Positions 1 through 9,246 are shown, counted from the stretch's first letter. The stretch: 64,000 nt of DNA from Aureitalea sp. L0-47 (GCF_026126405.1 NZ_JAFMTQ010000013.1:44137-108136), one strand, 5' to 3'. Numbers and translations: made by a program. The notes: generated by a model not told the origin, from the sequence alone.

Positions 1-153
1 GGTATTGGGCCGGTAATTGTAAAGTTTGGCAAATGCCTTCACCTTTTCCCGGGTATCTTCACTGATCTCGGGACTGTCCTTGAGAGATTTTGATACGGTG
101 GATATGGAAACATCTAGTTCCCTGGCGATTTTTTTTAGTGTTAGTTTTTGCAT
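1..153 (-). CDS. LacI-family transcriptional regulator, N-terminal part only
   Basis: Fifty-one codons read from an ATG at 153 to the window edge, so only the DNA-binding end is visible. The peptide opens MQKLTLKKIARELDVSISTV and continues with SKSLKDSPEIS, which is the classical LacI/GalR helix-turn-helix (TLKDIA..lgvS.sTVSraL..s..is..tr.kV). The sugar-binding domain, and therefore the effector, lies outside the window. LacI regulators in flavobacteria usually control polysaccharide or sugar utilisation loci, which would lie to the left. The family call is firm from the HTH; nothing can be said about the ligand. Confidence 0.88.
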   Translation of the reverse strand, partial: MQKLTLKKIARELDVSISTVSKSLKDSPEISEDTREKVKAFAKLYNYRPNT

Positions 154-360
154 GTTCCTTCGGAAATGAATAATTCTACAACGTACAGAATTCAGAAATA
201 AACAAAATAAAGGTCAATCGATTGTGAAATTTAAAATTTCATCAGCTTATTTTGATAAAATGTTAAAGTTAATAAACATATCAACACTATAACGTTTTCG
301 TAACCAAAATTGAAAGCACCGGTTTAGAATGCCGTCATTTTTATTCTACATTTGAATAGG

Positions 361-442
361 AAGTAAAAATTGGGTCACGCCAGCGTGAACTCATCATAAG
401 AAAGCCATCGATGATTACAGTGTAATGCGTCGATGGTTTTTT
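361..442 (+). ncRNA. candidate small RNA 1 (about 80 nt)
   Basis: No open reading frame explains this stretch, yet the plus strand carries a TACATTTG box (347-354, matching TAnnTTTG), a small hairpin TCACG/CGTGA (375-388) and then a long terminator-like hairpin with a T run (405-442). The only neighbour upstream is on the minus strand, so the terminator needs a plus-strand transcript starting nearby. No convincing -33 TTG is found at the right spacing. This is inference from sequence layout; it could also be a read-through barrier. Confidence 0.35.
405..442 (+). terminator. rho-independent terminator
   Basis: Outer stem CCATCGA (405-411) pairs with TCGATGG (430-436), inner stem ATTAC (414-418) pairs with GTAAT (422-426), and a run of six T follows immediately on the plus strand. 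Confidence 0.7.
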
Positions 443-546
443 ATTATCATCCAGCCAATACGACTTTAATCGGAAATCCTAAAGTTATCAAAATACGTGT
501 ATGCACGTATGGACTGATTTAGGTACGAACTTTACCTTTGAATAGA

Positions 547-689
547 ATTAGTGAAAATTTTGCCAACGTCAATTTTTTGTGGGGATAGAAAATTCATTTG
601 GCAAGATATTTTAAAAGTACTTCTAAGACTTTTAGAATTTACTAAGTTAGGTTTGTTATAGCATCCCGTGAAGACGGGATGCTTTTTTT
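547..689 (+). ncRNA. candidate small RNA 2 (about 140 nt, three hairpins)
   Basis: A TACCTTTG box (533-540) is followed by a transcript-sized region without a plausible ORF. It folds by eye into hairpin A (TTGCCAA 560-566 with TTGGCAA 598-604, inner AATTTT/AAAATT, apical loop containing GTGGGGAT), hairpin B (TTCTAA 621-626 with TTAGAA 632-637) and a terminator hairpin with T7 (661-689). Only a weak CTG sits 16 nt upstream of the box. The ordered structure argues for a genuine RNA, possibly a regulator; function unknown. It reaches into the stop codon of the converging hydrolase gene. Confidence 0.42.
661..689 (+). terminator. rho-independent terminator
   Basis: Nine-base stem GCATCCCGT (661-669) / ACGGGATGC (674-682) with a GAAG loop and seven T on the plus strand. 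On the minus strand no T run follows, so it mainly serves plus-strand transcription. Confidence 0.75.
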
Positions 690-2535
690 ATTGCTTCAAT
701 ATAGTAAATTCTATGGACGAGTCGTTGTAAACGGTATGCGTCTGCTTCTGAAAATCCGTCTCCTTCGCTTTAAATATATTTGGTACATAGGTCTGAGGAT
801 TTCTATCGATTAGCGGGAACCACGTACTTTGAACCTGCACCTGGATCTTGTGACCTTTCTTGAAGGTGTGATGCACATCCTGCAATTTAATAGCTACTTC
901 AGTTTTTTCACCCGGAACAAAAGGTTCTGGTTTTGCGAAGTCATTTCGGTAACGGCCACGCATCACTTCGCTGCGCACCATCATGTGGTAGTTGCTCATT
1001 TTCAGGTGGTCCTGCGTTTCTTCGGTATCGTCGGTATCGCCGGGAAAAACATCGATCACTTTTACAATCCAGTCGGCATCCGTTCCTGTAGTGGCCACTC
1101 TTAGCTTTGCCAGTATGTCCCCGGCCGTGGTGACGTCCTCGGTGAGAATTGGTGTTTCAAATACCAGAACATCCGGACGCCTCGCTGCAAACCGTTGATC
1201 ATCCGTCATATACTTTCGGGGAGTAAAAACCATCTTTACATCTTCGGAATAAGGCACAGGCTTGGCGGGGTCACTCACAAATGTTTCGAAAGTATAGCTC
1301 TTTTCCATCAAGGGGTTAAGTCGTTGTCTGCTTTGAAGCCAATAGGTCTTACTTTCGGTGTTTTTTGGTGGCCATTCAGAAAAAGTATTCCATTCTTTCG
1401 CGCCCGAATCGAATACATAAGCTTCAGGTAAGCCTGTATCGCCTGATCCTTCGCCTTTCAGGAAATGATGAAAGAATTTAGTTTCAACGTCGCGTTGATA
1501 GTTTTCAGAAATATCATCACCGAAATACACATTCCCTATGGCCTGGCGTTTCCTGGCTCTTGCCCAGTCGCCGTGACTCCAAGGGCCAAAAACCATAGTG
1601 TTATAATTGTCACTGTTCTCTTCTATCTTTTCGTAGGTCTCGAAAGGCCCGTACAGATCTTCGGCATCAAAAAGCCCACCAACAACCATTACAGCGGGTT
1701 TGATATCCCTTAAATGCTGAATAATACCCCTGGATCGCCAGAATTCGTCGTAATCGGGGTGTTCCTTCAATTGTTGCCAAAAGACATTGTCTTCTTTGTA
1801 ATACTCATCAAGATTGGACAAGGGACCTACGTCGATGAAGAACTGATACTGATCCTTGGTTCCCAGGCTGGGAAACTTATACCAGGATTTCTTAGATGGT
1901 TCACTCTTCATATATCCGAAAACAGCCGTGGCCCTCCAATAACTCAGCAGGTAGGCCCCGTTGTGATGGAAGTCGTCGAAGTAAAAGTCACCAATACATG
2001 CTTGTGGCGACGATGCTTTTAACGCCGGATGAGCATCAAGCAAGGAGTAGGTGGCGTAAAAGCCGGGATAGGAAATCCCCCAGGTTCCTACTTTTCCGTT
2101 GTTGTTCGGGACGTTCTTTACGAGCCAGTCAATAGTATCATAAGTATCGCTCGCTTCGTCCGTTTGTTTTCCTTTTTTATTCGGAATGTATGCCCGCATA
2201 TTGTCGTAAACACCTTCGCTCATCCATCTTCCCCGCACATCCTGGTAGACAACGATGTACCCATCTTTCATCAGGAATTCGTTGGGTCCGATCTTAGACC
2301 TGAATTGATCTTCGCCATACGGTCTGCAACTATACGGCGTCCGCTGAAATAAGATCGGGTATTTCTTCGAAGTATCCTTTGGTGCATAAATAGTGGTAAA
2401 CAATCTGGTACCATCACGCATGGTAATATACTTCTCAGTCTTATTGTAGTTATCCTTAACGTAGTTCTCATCAACTTGCGCCTGGACATAGAGACAAGAC
2501 AGAAAAACCCAGAGGGCAATAATTAAACGATTCAT
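688..2535 (-). CDS. CocE/NonD-type alpha/beta-hydrolase (X-Pro dipeptidyl-peptidase S15 family), secreted
   Basis: A 615-residue protein with a signal peptide (MNRLIIALWVFLSCLYVQAQ). The N-terminal catalytic domain begins with the family signature MRDGTRLFTTIYAP, has the conserved DVRGR segment, and carries the nucleophile serine in GTWGISYPG; the acid and histidine are expected in GGLFDAED and FGPWSHGD. The C-terminal half fits the jelly-roll lid of the CocE/glutaryl-7-ACA acylase group. Such enzymes cleave peptides, esters or amides; the substrate here cannot be read. An ATG at 2535 is preferred over a TTG two codons upstream because the signal peptide then starts with a normal Met-Asn-Arg. 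It follows dsbD by 13 nt and is probably co-transcribed with it. Confidence 0.85.
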   Translation of the reverse strand: MNRLIIALWVFLSCLYVQAQVDENYVKDNYNKTEKYITMRDGTRLFTTIYAPKDTSKKYPILFQRTPYSCRPYGEDQFRSKIGPNEFLMKDGYIVVYQDVRGRWMSEGVYDNMRAYIPNKKGKQTDEASDTYDTIDWLVKNVPNNNGKVGTWGISYPGFYATYSLLDAHPALKASSPQACIGDFYFDDFHHNGAYLLSYWRATAVFGYMKSEPSKKSWYKFPSLGTKDQYQFFIDVGPLSNLDEYYKEDNVFWQQLKEHPDYDEFWRSRGIIQHLRDIKPAVMVVGGLFDAEDLYGPFETYEKIEENSDNYNTMVFGPWSHGDWARARKRQAIGNVYFGDDISENYQRDVETKFFHHFLKGEGSGDTGLPEAYVFDSGAKEWNTFSEWPPKNTESKTYWLQSRQRLNPLMEKSYTFETFVSDPAKPVPYSEDVKMVFTPRKYMTDDQRFAARRPDVLVFETPILTEDVTTAGDILAKLRVATTGTDADWIVKVIDVFPGDTDDTEETQDHLKMSNYHMMVRSEVMRGRYRNDFAKPEPFVPGEKTEVAIKLQDVHHTFKKGHKIQVQVQSTWFPLIDRNPQTYVPNIFKAKETDFQKQTHTVYNDSSIEFTILKQ

Positions 2536-2548
2536 TAACAATTATTTT

Positions 2549-4495
2549 TTATTTGAAGGCATCGATACCCTTGCGTAGCCATTTCAGGTAGTCGTCCACA
2601 TCCGGTGTATAGCCCACCGGGGGTATGAGGTTCTCTTCGTTGTGATCCATGAGCACGTAGTAGGGTTGTGCATTTGCTTTGTAGCGCACAATTTGAAAAT
2701 CACTCCATTTGTTTCCTATGGTTTTGATCTTCTTACCGGTTGTCTCACTGACATATTTTTCACTTTCAGGTAATTCTCGTTTGTCATCAACGTAGAGTGA
2801 AATGAGAACGATCTCATTTTTCAGAATCTGAAGCACACGGTCTTTTACCCAAACGTTTTGTTCCATTTTTCTACAGTTAACACAAGCCCAGCCTGTAAAA
2901 TCAATCATTACCGGTTTGTTTACTTCCTTGGCGTAGGCCAGCCCTTTTTCATAGTCATTAAAGGCTAGAATATCATGTGGTGCTAATAAATGAGCCCCGT
3001 CAGGTAAGCTGGAATGATCACCTCCGCCTCCACCATCTCCTAACTTGGAATAACCTACACCGTATGGAGATTCACTGTACTCCAATGGCGGCGGAAAGGC
3101 GCTTATAAGGTTTAAAGGCGCTCCCCATAGTCCTGGGATCATATAGATCACAAAAGACAACGTAAGCAGAGCCAGCAATAATCTTCCTACTGAAATATGC
3201 GTAAGCGGACCGTCATGTGGCAGTCGTATCTTTCCGAAGAGATATAAGGCCAATGCACCAAATACCGCGATCCAGATAGCAATAAATACTTCCCGTTCCA
3301 GCAGATGCGTTTGCAAAACAAGATCAGCTTGTGACAGAAATTTAAACGCCAGAGCCAGTTCCAGGAATCCAAGAACCACCTTTACCGTGTTCATCCATCC
3401 GCCACTCTTGGGCAGCGAATTGAGCCAACCCGGGAACATGGCGAAGAGTGCAAATGGCAATGCAATTGCAATTGAGAACCCAAGCATTCCTACTATGGGA
3501 GCAATACCACCTATAGACGCAGCTTCCACCAGTAAATAACCAACTATTGGGCCGGTACAACTGAAAGAAACAATCGCAAGCGCAAGTGCCATAAAGAAGA
3601 TACCGATTATTCCTCCCCTGGTTGATTTGGAATCCACCTTGTTCGCCCAACTTTGTGGCAACACGATCTCAAAGGCTCCCAGGAATGATATGGCGAAAAC
3701 AACAAGTAGTAAAAAGAAAATGATATTAAACCAGACGCTCGTAGATAGTGCGTTCAATGCATCTGCCCCGAATATACCGGTTACCAGGGAACCCAGTACC
3801 ACATAAATCACAATAATAAAAATACCATAGAGAATAGCATTCTTGATCCCTTTGGCCCTATTCTCACTTTGTTTGGTAAAAAAGCTTACCGTAAGCGGAA
3901 TCATAGGAAAAACGCAGGGCGTGAGCAAAGCCGCAAAGCCGGATAGAAAAGCAATAATGAAAATAGCCCACAATCCACGATTCGAATCATCACCACCTGT
4001 AACCAAGTCTTCGTCTTCCGCTTCAAGGGTAGCACTGCCTCCCTCGGAAACCTCAAAGACAAACTCGGCCAAATCGAAAATACACTTCTCGTCATCGCAG
4101 GATTGAAAATCCACCGACCCATTGATCACATTTAAGTCAGGGTTGAGGATCTTCACCTTTTGTACAAAGGTCGCCTCTCCACTGAAATACGCCAGATCCA
4201 TTTCGAAGATCTTGTCAAACTTTCGGTCCGGATTGCTTTCTTCCACATCACCAATCAACTCAAAGTCGTTGTTTTCGTTTTCAAAAGTAAAACTTGTTGG
4301 GATCGGACCTCCATCCGGTATGTCCTGTGAATAAAGGTACCAGCCCATTTCAATGGTGGCAGTCATTATCAATTCCAGGGTATCGTCACCGGTCTTTTTT
4401 ACGTCATTCGACCATTTTACTGGTTGCAATACCTGTGCAAAACTTGTCGTAGTGAGTACGAGTAGCAATATTGAAATGTGGAGGAACTTTTTCAT
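2549..4495 (-). CDS. dsbD: DsbD-type thiol:disulfide interchange protein
   Basis: A 648-residue protein in three parts. After a signal peptide (to about residue 20) there is a periplasmic DsbD-alpha domain with its cysteine pair in SCDDEKC (C133, C138). About eight membrane segments follow (roughly 175-470), with the conserved FLTPCVFPMIP cysteine in the first. The C-terminal thioredoxin-like domain carries GWACVNCRKME (C538, C541). DsbD passes electrons from cytoplasmic thioredoxin to periplasmic proteins, including apocytochromes c before heme attachment, which is relevant to the multiheme operon further right. Its ATG overlaps the tilS stop (ATGA), implying translational coupling. Length is normal for the family. 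Confidence 0.93.
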   Translation of the reverse strand: MKKFLHISILLLVLTTTSFAQVLQPVKWSNDVKKTGDDTLELIMTATIEMGWYLYSQDIPDGGPIPTSFTFENENNDFELIGDVEESNPDRKFDKIFEMDLAYFSGEATFVQKVKILNPDLNVINGSVDFQSCDDEKCIFDLAEFVFEVSEGGSATLEAEDEDLVTGGDDSNRGLWAIFIIAFLSGFAALLTPCVFPMIPLTVSFFTKQSENRAKGIKNAILYGIFIIVIYVVLGSLVTGIFGADALNALSTSVWFNIIFFLLLVVFAISFLGAFEIVLPQSWANKVDSKSTRGGIIGIFFMALALAIVSFSCTGPIVGYLLVEAASIGGIAPIVGMLGFSIAIALPFALFAMFPGWLNSLPKSGGWMNTVKVVLGFLELALAFKFLSQADLVLQTHLLEREVFIAIWIAVFGALALYLFGKIRLPHDGPLTHISVGRLLLALLTLSFVIYMIPGLWGAPLNLISAFPPPLEYSESPYGVGYSKLGDGGGGGDHSSLPDGAHLLAPHDILAFNDYEKGLAYAKEVNKPVMIDFTGWACVNCRKMEQNVWVKDRVLQILKNEIVLISLYVDDKRELPESEKYVSETTGKKIKTIGNKWSDFQIVRYKANAQPYYVLMDHNEENLIPPVGYTPDVDDYLKWLRKGIDAFK

Positions 4496-5808
4496 CTATT
4501 TCGGTTAAGTGTAATTTGCAAAATTCGGTCTGTATCCCCATCTACTTTGAAACGATCGTCCGAACGATATCCAATAATCCAAACGATTTGACCATCGCTT
4601 TCGAGCAGCCAAATTTTTTCTTTAGCCACCAAAGATAACTTTTCGTCTTTAAAATATTTACTCAGCTTCTTCTTTCCTTTCATTCCGAAGGGAAAAAAAT
4701 AGTCACCGTCCTCCCATTTTCTAACAATCAGTGGATATTTAAGTTTTGCGGCATCTACGAAGATTTTATCGGTAGTACCTGTTCCAAGCTCACTAACCTC
4801 ACGAAAGATGATGGGAAGCGGTTGGTCTATCCGGGTAGTCCGATTGTCAATTTCGAAGGCTTGTTCGTTCTGTTCTGCAGGAATTTCGGTGATCAATAGC
4901 CTATTGCGATCTTTTATAATTCGATGAGTAGGCGAAGTAATGGTTTTACCACTCTGGGCTTCAGGTAACGCTGTTATATCCTTCCAGGCAGTGAATCCGA
5001 AAGGATTCAGCAATTCGTATAACAGTGCATCGGGATTCGGAAGCTCACTAAGTTTTTCGATATCAAGGGCATAGCCATCTTCAGTTTCAGAAATAACCAA
5101 CTGTTGGACCAAGGCCATATAATCTTTTACCAAAGCTTCACTCTCTCTTAGATGAGCCTGGGCAGTCGCAACTTGATCGAGCAAGCCCTTCACCAGATTC
5201 TTCATGGGTGGAATCACCTCATGGCGCAATGCATTTCGGAGGTAGTCTGATTTTGCATTGCTACTATCTTCTCTCCAGAAATAACCTTTTTCCTTTGCAT
5301 AAGTAAGGATCTCTTCCCTGCTGAATGGCAACAAAGGCCTCACAATGTAGTCTGTTATAGCAGGAATTCCTGTTAAACCCCTAATACCAGAGCCCCTGGA
5401 GAGGTTGATGAGAAAAGTTTCCAAACTATCATCGGCATGGTGGGCGGTAAGAATATGATCATAGTCGAAATCCTCACGGATCTCTTCGAACCAGGCATAT
5501 CGAAGTTCCCTCGCGGCCATTTGAATTGAAAGTTTCTCTTTTTTTGCGTAAGACTCGGTTTGAAATAGTTCTTCATAGAAAGGAATAGTAAGCATTTCTG
5601 CCAGTTCAGAGACAAATTCAGCATCACCATCACTCTCTTTTCCACGTAGTCCGAAATTACAGTGAGCCAGTCCCAGCTCATAGCCGAGTTCGTGAAACGA
5701 CCTTGCCAGGAAAACACTATCCAATCCCCCACTGCAGGCAACCAGCAATTTCTTACCCTCAAGGAAGGCCATGTTTTTAGCAATATGTTCTCTTAGTTTT
5801 TCCAGCAT
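4492..5808 (-). CDS. tilS: tRNA(Ile)-lysidine synthetase
   Basis: A 438-residue PP-loop ATPase with SGGLDS at residues 26-31, the signature that binds ATP, followed by AHCNFGLRG and TAHHADD motifs typical of TilS. It converts the wobble cytidine of the tRNA-Ile CAU anticodon into lysidine so that AUA is read as isoleucine. The C-terminal region (GKKKLSKYFKDEKL) matches the TilS substrate-binding domain. It has its own TATCTTTG promoter box at 5828-5835 and is followed by dsbD with a 4-nt overlap. Essential housekeeping gene; family assignment firm. Confidence 0.95.
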   Translation of the reverse strand: MLEKLREHIAKNMAFLEGKKLLVACSGGLDSVFLARSFHELGYELGLAHCNFGLRGKESDGDAEFVSELAEMLTIPFYEELFQTESYAKKEKLSIQMAARELRYAWFEEIREDFDYDHILTAHHADDSLETFLINLSRGSGIRGLTGIPAITDYIVRPLLPFSREEILTYAKEKGYFWREDSSNAKSDYLRNALRHEVIPPMKNLVKGLLDQVATAQAHLRESEALVKDYMALVQQLVISETEDGYALDIEKLSELPNPDALLYELLNPFGFTAWKDITALPEAQSGKTITSPTHRIIKDRNRLLITEIPAEQNEQAFEIDNRTTRIDQPLPIIFREVSELGTGTTDKIFVDAAKLKYPLIVRKWEDGDYFFPFGMKGKKKLSKYFKDEKLSLVAKEKIWLLESDGQIVWIIGYRSDDRFKVDGDTDRILQITLNRNR

Positions 5809-5827
5809 CTACAATAGTGAGAGTTCA

Positions 5828-5835
5828 CAAAGATA
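5828..5835 (-). promoter_or_regulatory. -7 promoter box (TATCTTTG) for tilS
   Basis: Exact TAnnTTTG match on the minus strand about 20 nt upstream of the tilS ATG. No clear -33 TTG was found at the right distance. Confidence 0.5.
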
Positions 5836-5843
5836 GGAATCGG

Positions 5844-7148
5844 CTAAATATGTCTCTCCAGTGCCTCACGCATCGCTTTAGCTTTCAGCAGGCATTCTTC
5901 GTATTCGTTTTCCGGAACCGACTTCGCCGTAATGGCTCCGCCTACGGAATAGCTAATGTATTTCAATTTCGAATTGTAAAGAATACTTCGGATGACCACG
6001 TTGAAATCGAAGTCATTATTTGGTGAAAAGTAGCCGATAGCACCACTATACAGACCGCGACGGGCATCTTCCAATTCTTCTATGATCTTCATGGCAGAGA
6101 CTTTCGGTGCGCCAGTCATACTACCCATTGGGAAGGTATCTCGCAATAATTCGGCGGGTTTGGCTTCTTCAGAAACCGTACAACGAACGGTGGAAATGAG
6201 CTGGTGGACTTGTTCGAAAGTATAGACTGCACACAGTTCTTCAACCACCACGCTGCCCTTTTCGGCAAAACGTGAAAGATCGTTGCGTACGAGATCGGTG
6301 ATCATAATGTTCTCACTTCGCTCCTTAGGATCGTTCTTTAATTTGGAAATAATCTCCTTATCCAGGACTTCATTGTGAAATCGCTTGGCGGTTCCTTTAA
6401 TGGGTTGGGATATTACTTCCCTCCCATTTTTTCTTAAGTAGCGTTCCGGTGATGCCGACATAGCGTAGTGTTCACCGCGTTTCATGTAAGTGGCAAAAGG
6501 CGGACGAGAAATGTCGTTAAGGTGTTTGAAAGTACCAATGGGATCGATCTCAACATCTTCGGAATAGAACTCCTGGCAGAAATTAGCTTCGTAAATATCT
6601 CCGCGCTCAATATGTGCCAGCATACGATTCACCTTTTCGAAATAACTGTCTTTCGATGTACGCAGTCTTATTTTGATAGGTTGAGCTGATGGTTGTTCAG
6701 CATCCGGCAATTTAAAATCAAGGATCTGCTTCCAATCGCTTTCCAGCTCATCGGAGATCATATTCAAATATTTGATTTCAACCGAGGTTTCAGAAAAAAG
6801 GAACAACCGCTTCGGTTGAAAAAAGAAAAGATCCGGAAATCCCAAACCATCGTGATTGTTGGAACTAAGCCTCTCGACATCATTCTTCAGATCGTAGGTA
6901 AGGTAACCAAACAGCCAGTCATTTATGCCGCTCTGATATTCATCCAGATCCTGAAAGGCATTTTCGCAATCGGTTTTTATTGAAGTAAGCGCATCAACAG
7001 CCAGGATTGCATGGTAACTGCTGTGATCTTGAGCATACTCATTAGAATCGAGCCAGGCGACTTCGTAAAACTGTTCAGCCCAGTGAAGCAATTTTCGCTT
7101 CAACATTTCGTCCAGTTCGACAGTATATGTAACCGAGGTTCGGGTCAT
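5844..7148 (-). CDS. pabB: aminodeoxychorismate synthase component I (PabB-like)
   Basis: A 434-residue chorismate-binding enzyme. The PIKGT motif at 249-253 carries the lysine (K251) that in PabB forms the covalent intermediate, while anthranilate synthases usually have PIAGT here, so PabB is favoured over TrpE. DLVRNDLSR, FPMGSMTGAPK and SVGGAIT are the other family blocks. It makes 4-amino-4-deoxychorismate for folate synthesis together with a glutaminase subunit not present in this window. Its ATG shares one base with the stop of the upstream FMN reductase (TAATG), indicating an operon. Confidence 0.88.
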   Translation of the reverse strand: MTRTSVTYTVELDEMLKRKLLHWAEQFYEVAWLDSNEYAQDHSSYHAILAVDALTSIKTDCENAFQDLDEYQSGINDWLFGYLTYDLKNDVERLSSNNHDGLGFPDLFFFQPKRLFLFSETSVEIKYLNMISDELESDWKQILDFKLPDAEQPSAQPIKIRLRTSKDSYFEKVNRMLAHIERGDIYEANFCQEFYSEDVEIDPIGTFKHLNDISRPPFATYMKRGEHYAMSASPERYLRKNGREVISQPIKGTAKRFHNEVLDKEIISKLKNDPKERSENIMITDLVRNDLSRFAEKGSVVVEELCAVYTFEQVHQLISTVRCTVSEEAKPAELLRDTFPMGSMTGAPKVSAMKIIEELEDARRGLYSGAIGYFSPNNDFDFNVVIRSILYNSKLKYISYSVGGAITAKSVPENEYEECLLKAKAMREALERHI

Positions 7149-7678
7149 TAAAGTGATTCGAGCAGCGTTTTGATAGCATTATTGAGCTCGTTAGAAAGTT
7201 CGTCGTTTGTGATCCTTCCTTCTGAAAAGTTCTCTCCAAAAGACGGAAATGGCATAGAGGCCACTACCTCGCCATTGTATCTTGGAAGAACTCCTGTCGT
7301 ATACTCAAGTGCCGTTAAGGCGCCTCTTCCGCCCGGAGAGCTGCTAAGGCACAGAACTTTCTTTCCGTCAAGGAATTTGTACTCTATACGTGAGAGCCAA
7401 TCGAGAATATTTTTAAAGAAGGCCGAAATCCCCCCGTTGTGTTCATTGACTGAAATTATAAGCCCATCGTGCGACCTAATTATATCGAGCAATTCGGCCA
7501 ATTTATCCGGATAACCTGATTCTTTCTCCAGGTCCTCGCTAAAAATAGGGAGCGGATAATCCGTAAGTTTTATGAGTTTTACCTCTGCCCTCTCGACCAG
7601 GGAAGAAGCATAAGTAACCAGTTGGTGATTTATGGAAGTACTGCTGTTACTTCCGGCAAAAGCAATGATTTTTTTCAT
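7148..7678 (-). CDS. NADPH-dependent FMN reductase-family flavoprotein
   Basis: A 176-residue flavodoxin-fold protein beginning MKKIIAFAGSNSSTSINHQL, the phosphate-binding loop of the NADPH:FMN/quinone reductase family, with a later EHNGGISAFFKNILDWLSR segment and SPGGRGA. It likely reduces FMN or quinone-like compounds; the true substrate is unknown. The longer frame to 7708 is rejected: the ATG at 7678 starts directly at the fold and lies only four bases after a perfect TATCTTTG box. Coupled by TAATG to pabB. Confidence 0.83.
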   Translation of the reverse strand: MKKIIAFAGSNSSTSINHQLVTYASSLVERAEVKLIKLTDYPLPIFSEDLEKESGYPDKLAELLDIIRSHDGLIISVNEHNGGISAFFKNILDWLSRIEYKFLDGKKVLCLSSSPGGRGALTALEYTTGVLPRYNGEVVASMPFPSFGENFSEGRITNDELSNELNNAIKTLLESL

Positions 7679-7682
7679 GTGA

Positions 7683-7690
7683 CAAAGATA
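7683..7690 (-). promoter_or_regulatory. -7 promoter box (TATCTTTG), predicted leaderless start
   Basis: Exact TAnnTTTG match on the minus strand. Only four bases separate it from the ATG of the FMN reductase gene, so the transcript would begin at or very near the start codon. Confidence 0.5.
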
Positions 7691-7754
7691 CCCTTTTTGA
7701 TAGTACATTTGGAAGTGAAAAACAGCTGAATCGCATTAAAAACATTCAAAAGAT

Positions 7755-7819
7755 CATCGACGCCCGGTCTATTTGGGTCGATGACAAAACAAAAACCATC
7801 CGCTCTGCCGGATGGTTTT
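7755..7819. terminator. tandem hairpins, bidirectional terminator downstream of lpdA
   Basis: AACCATCCG / CGGATGGTT (about 7792-7819) flanked by A and T runs works in both directions and ends the lpdA message. A second inverted repeat CATCGAC (7755-7761) / GTCGATG (7778-7784) lies just beyond it. Confidence 0.75.
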
Positions 7820-7842
7820 ATATTTATAATAAAAGTTCTGTT

Positions 7843-9246
7843 TTAAACGTGAAGTGGCCTGTTTTCTGTAGCAGCAAGCGCAGCTTCCTTAACCGCCTCA
7901 GCGTAGGTTGGGTGTGCATGGCTCATTCGTGCAATGTCTTCAGCACTCGCCCTGAATTCCATCGCGGTTACCGCTTCAGTAATTAGGTCGGCTACCCGGG
8001 CACCTACCATGTGGACACCCAGCACCTCATCGGTTGAGGCGTCAGAAAGTATCTTTACGAATCCGTCAATATCGCCACTGGCACGTGCACGTCCTAGCGC
8101 ACGCATTGGAAACTGTCCGGTTTTGTAATCAACGCCTTCCTCTTTAAGTTCTTCTTCAGTTTTTCCAACTGAAGCCACTTCCGGCCATGTATAAACGACA
8201 CCCGGTATTAGATTGTAATCGATATGTGGTTTTTGTCCTGCAAGTATTTCGGCTACGAGCACACCTTCTTCTTCGGCTTTGTGTGCCAGCATTGCGCCGC
8301 GAATCACATCGCCAATTGCGTAAATATTAGAAACATTTGTTTGAAGGTGATCGTTCACTTCCACTTGCCCGCGTTCATTTACTTTAACCCCTGCATTTTC
8401 GAGCTTTAAGCCGTCTGTATATGGTCTTCGTCCAACAGATACCAGGCAATAGTCCCCTTTGAATGTAACTTCTTTGTCCTTCTTATCGGTTGCTGTGATA
8501 ACTACCTCGTTCTTCTTTCTTTCTACTGCGGAAACTTTATGTGAGAGATGGAATTTTACTCCTTGCTTCTTCATCACCTTCATAAGTTCCTTGCTCTGGG
8601 CCGAATCCATGGTAGGTATGATACGATCCATATATTCCACAACAGAAACTTCGGCTCCCAGACGGCGGTATACCTGTCCGAGTTCTAATCCGATAACTCC
8701 TCCTCCGATTACGATCATGTGTTTCGGGATCTCCTTCAGACTTAATGCTTCTGTTGAAGTTATGATTCGTTCTTTATCGACAGTTATAAATGGTAATGTA
8801 GCCGGTTTACTGCCTGTTGCGATAATCACATTCTTTGTCTCAATTTCTTTAGTTTCCTTTTCTGAAGTGATCTCGATATGGGTAGCATCTTTAAACGATC
8901 CCAGTCCCTCGTAGACATCGATCTTGTTCTTATTCATTAAAAAATCGATCCCTTTCGTAGTTTGGTCCACTACAGCCTGCTTGCGTTCGATCATCTTCTT
9001 GAAGTTCAATTTAACCTCACCAGGAATTTCAATCCCGTGATCTGCAAAGTGTTTCATGGCATCTTCGTAGTGATGAGAGGAATCCAGTAAGGCTTTACTG
9101 GGTATGCAGCCAACGTTAAGGCAGGTACCACCAAGTGTACTGTATTTCTCAATTATCGCGGTTTTCATTCCCAACTGGGCACATCGAATGGCCGCAACAT
9201 AGCCTCCCGGCCCCGAACCGATTACAGCAACGTCATATGTATTCAT
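7843..9246 (-). CDS. lpdA: dihydrolipoyl dehydrogenase (E3)
   Basis: A 467-residue pyridine nucleotide-disulfide oxidoreductase. The FAD-binding VIGSGPGGYVAA is at the N-terminus, the redox-active pair is in GGTCLNVGCIPSK (C42, C47), the NAD-binding GGGVIGLELG lies mid-protein, and the C-terminal catalytic base is in HAHPTYAE (H445 with E450). It reoxidises lipoamide in pyruvate, 2-oxoglutarate and branched-chain 2-oxoacid dehydrogenases and in the glycine cleavage system. It is monocistronic here, with a TACCTTTG box at 9274-9281 and a terminator behind it. Confidence 0.96.
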   Translation of the reverse strand: MNTYDVAVIGSGPGGYVAAIRCAQLGMKTAIIEKYSTLGGTCLNVGCIPSKALLDSSHHYEDAMKHFADHGIEIPGEVKLNFKKMIERKQAVVDQTTKGIDFLMNKNKIDVYEGLGSFKDATHIEITSEKETKEIETKNVIIATGSKPATLPFITVDKERIITSTEALSLKEIPKHMIVIGGGVIGLELGQVYRRLGAEVSVVEYMDRIIPTMDSAQSKELMKVMKKQGVKFHLSHKVSAVERKKNEVVITATDKKDKEVTFKGDYCLVSVGRRPYTDGLKLENAGVKVNERGQVEVNDHLQTNVSNIYAIGDVIRGAMLAHKAEEEGVLVAEILAGQKPHIDYNLIPGVVYTWPEVASVGKTEEELKEEGVDYKTGQFPMRALGRARASGDIDGFVKILSDASTDEVLGVHMVGARVADLITEAVTAMEFRASAEDIARMSHAHPTYAEAVKEAALAATENRPLHV

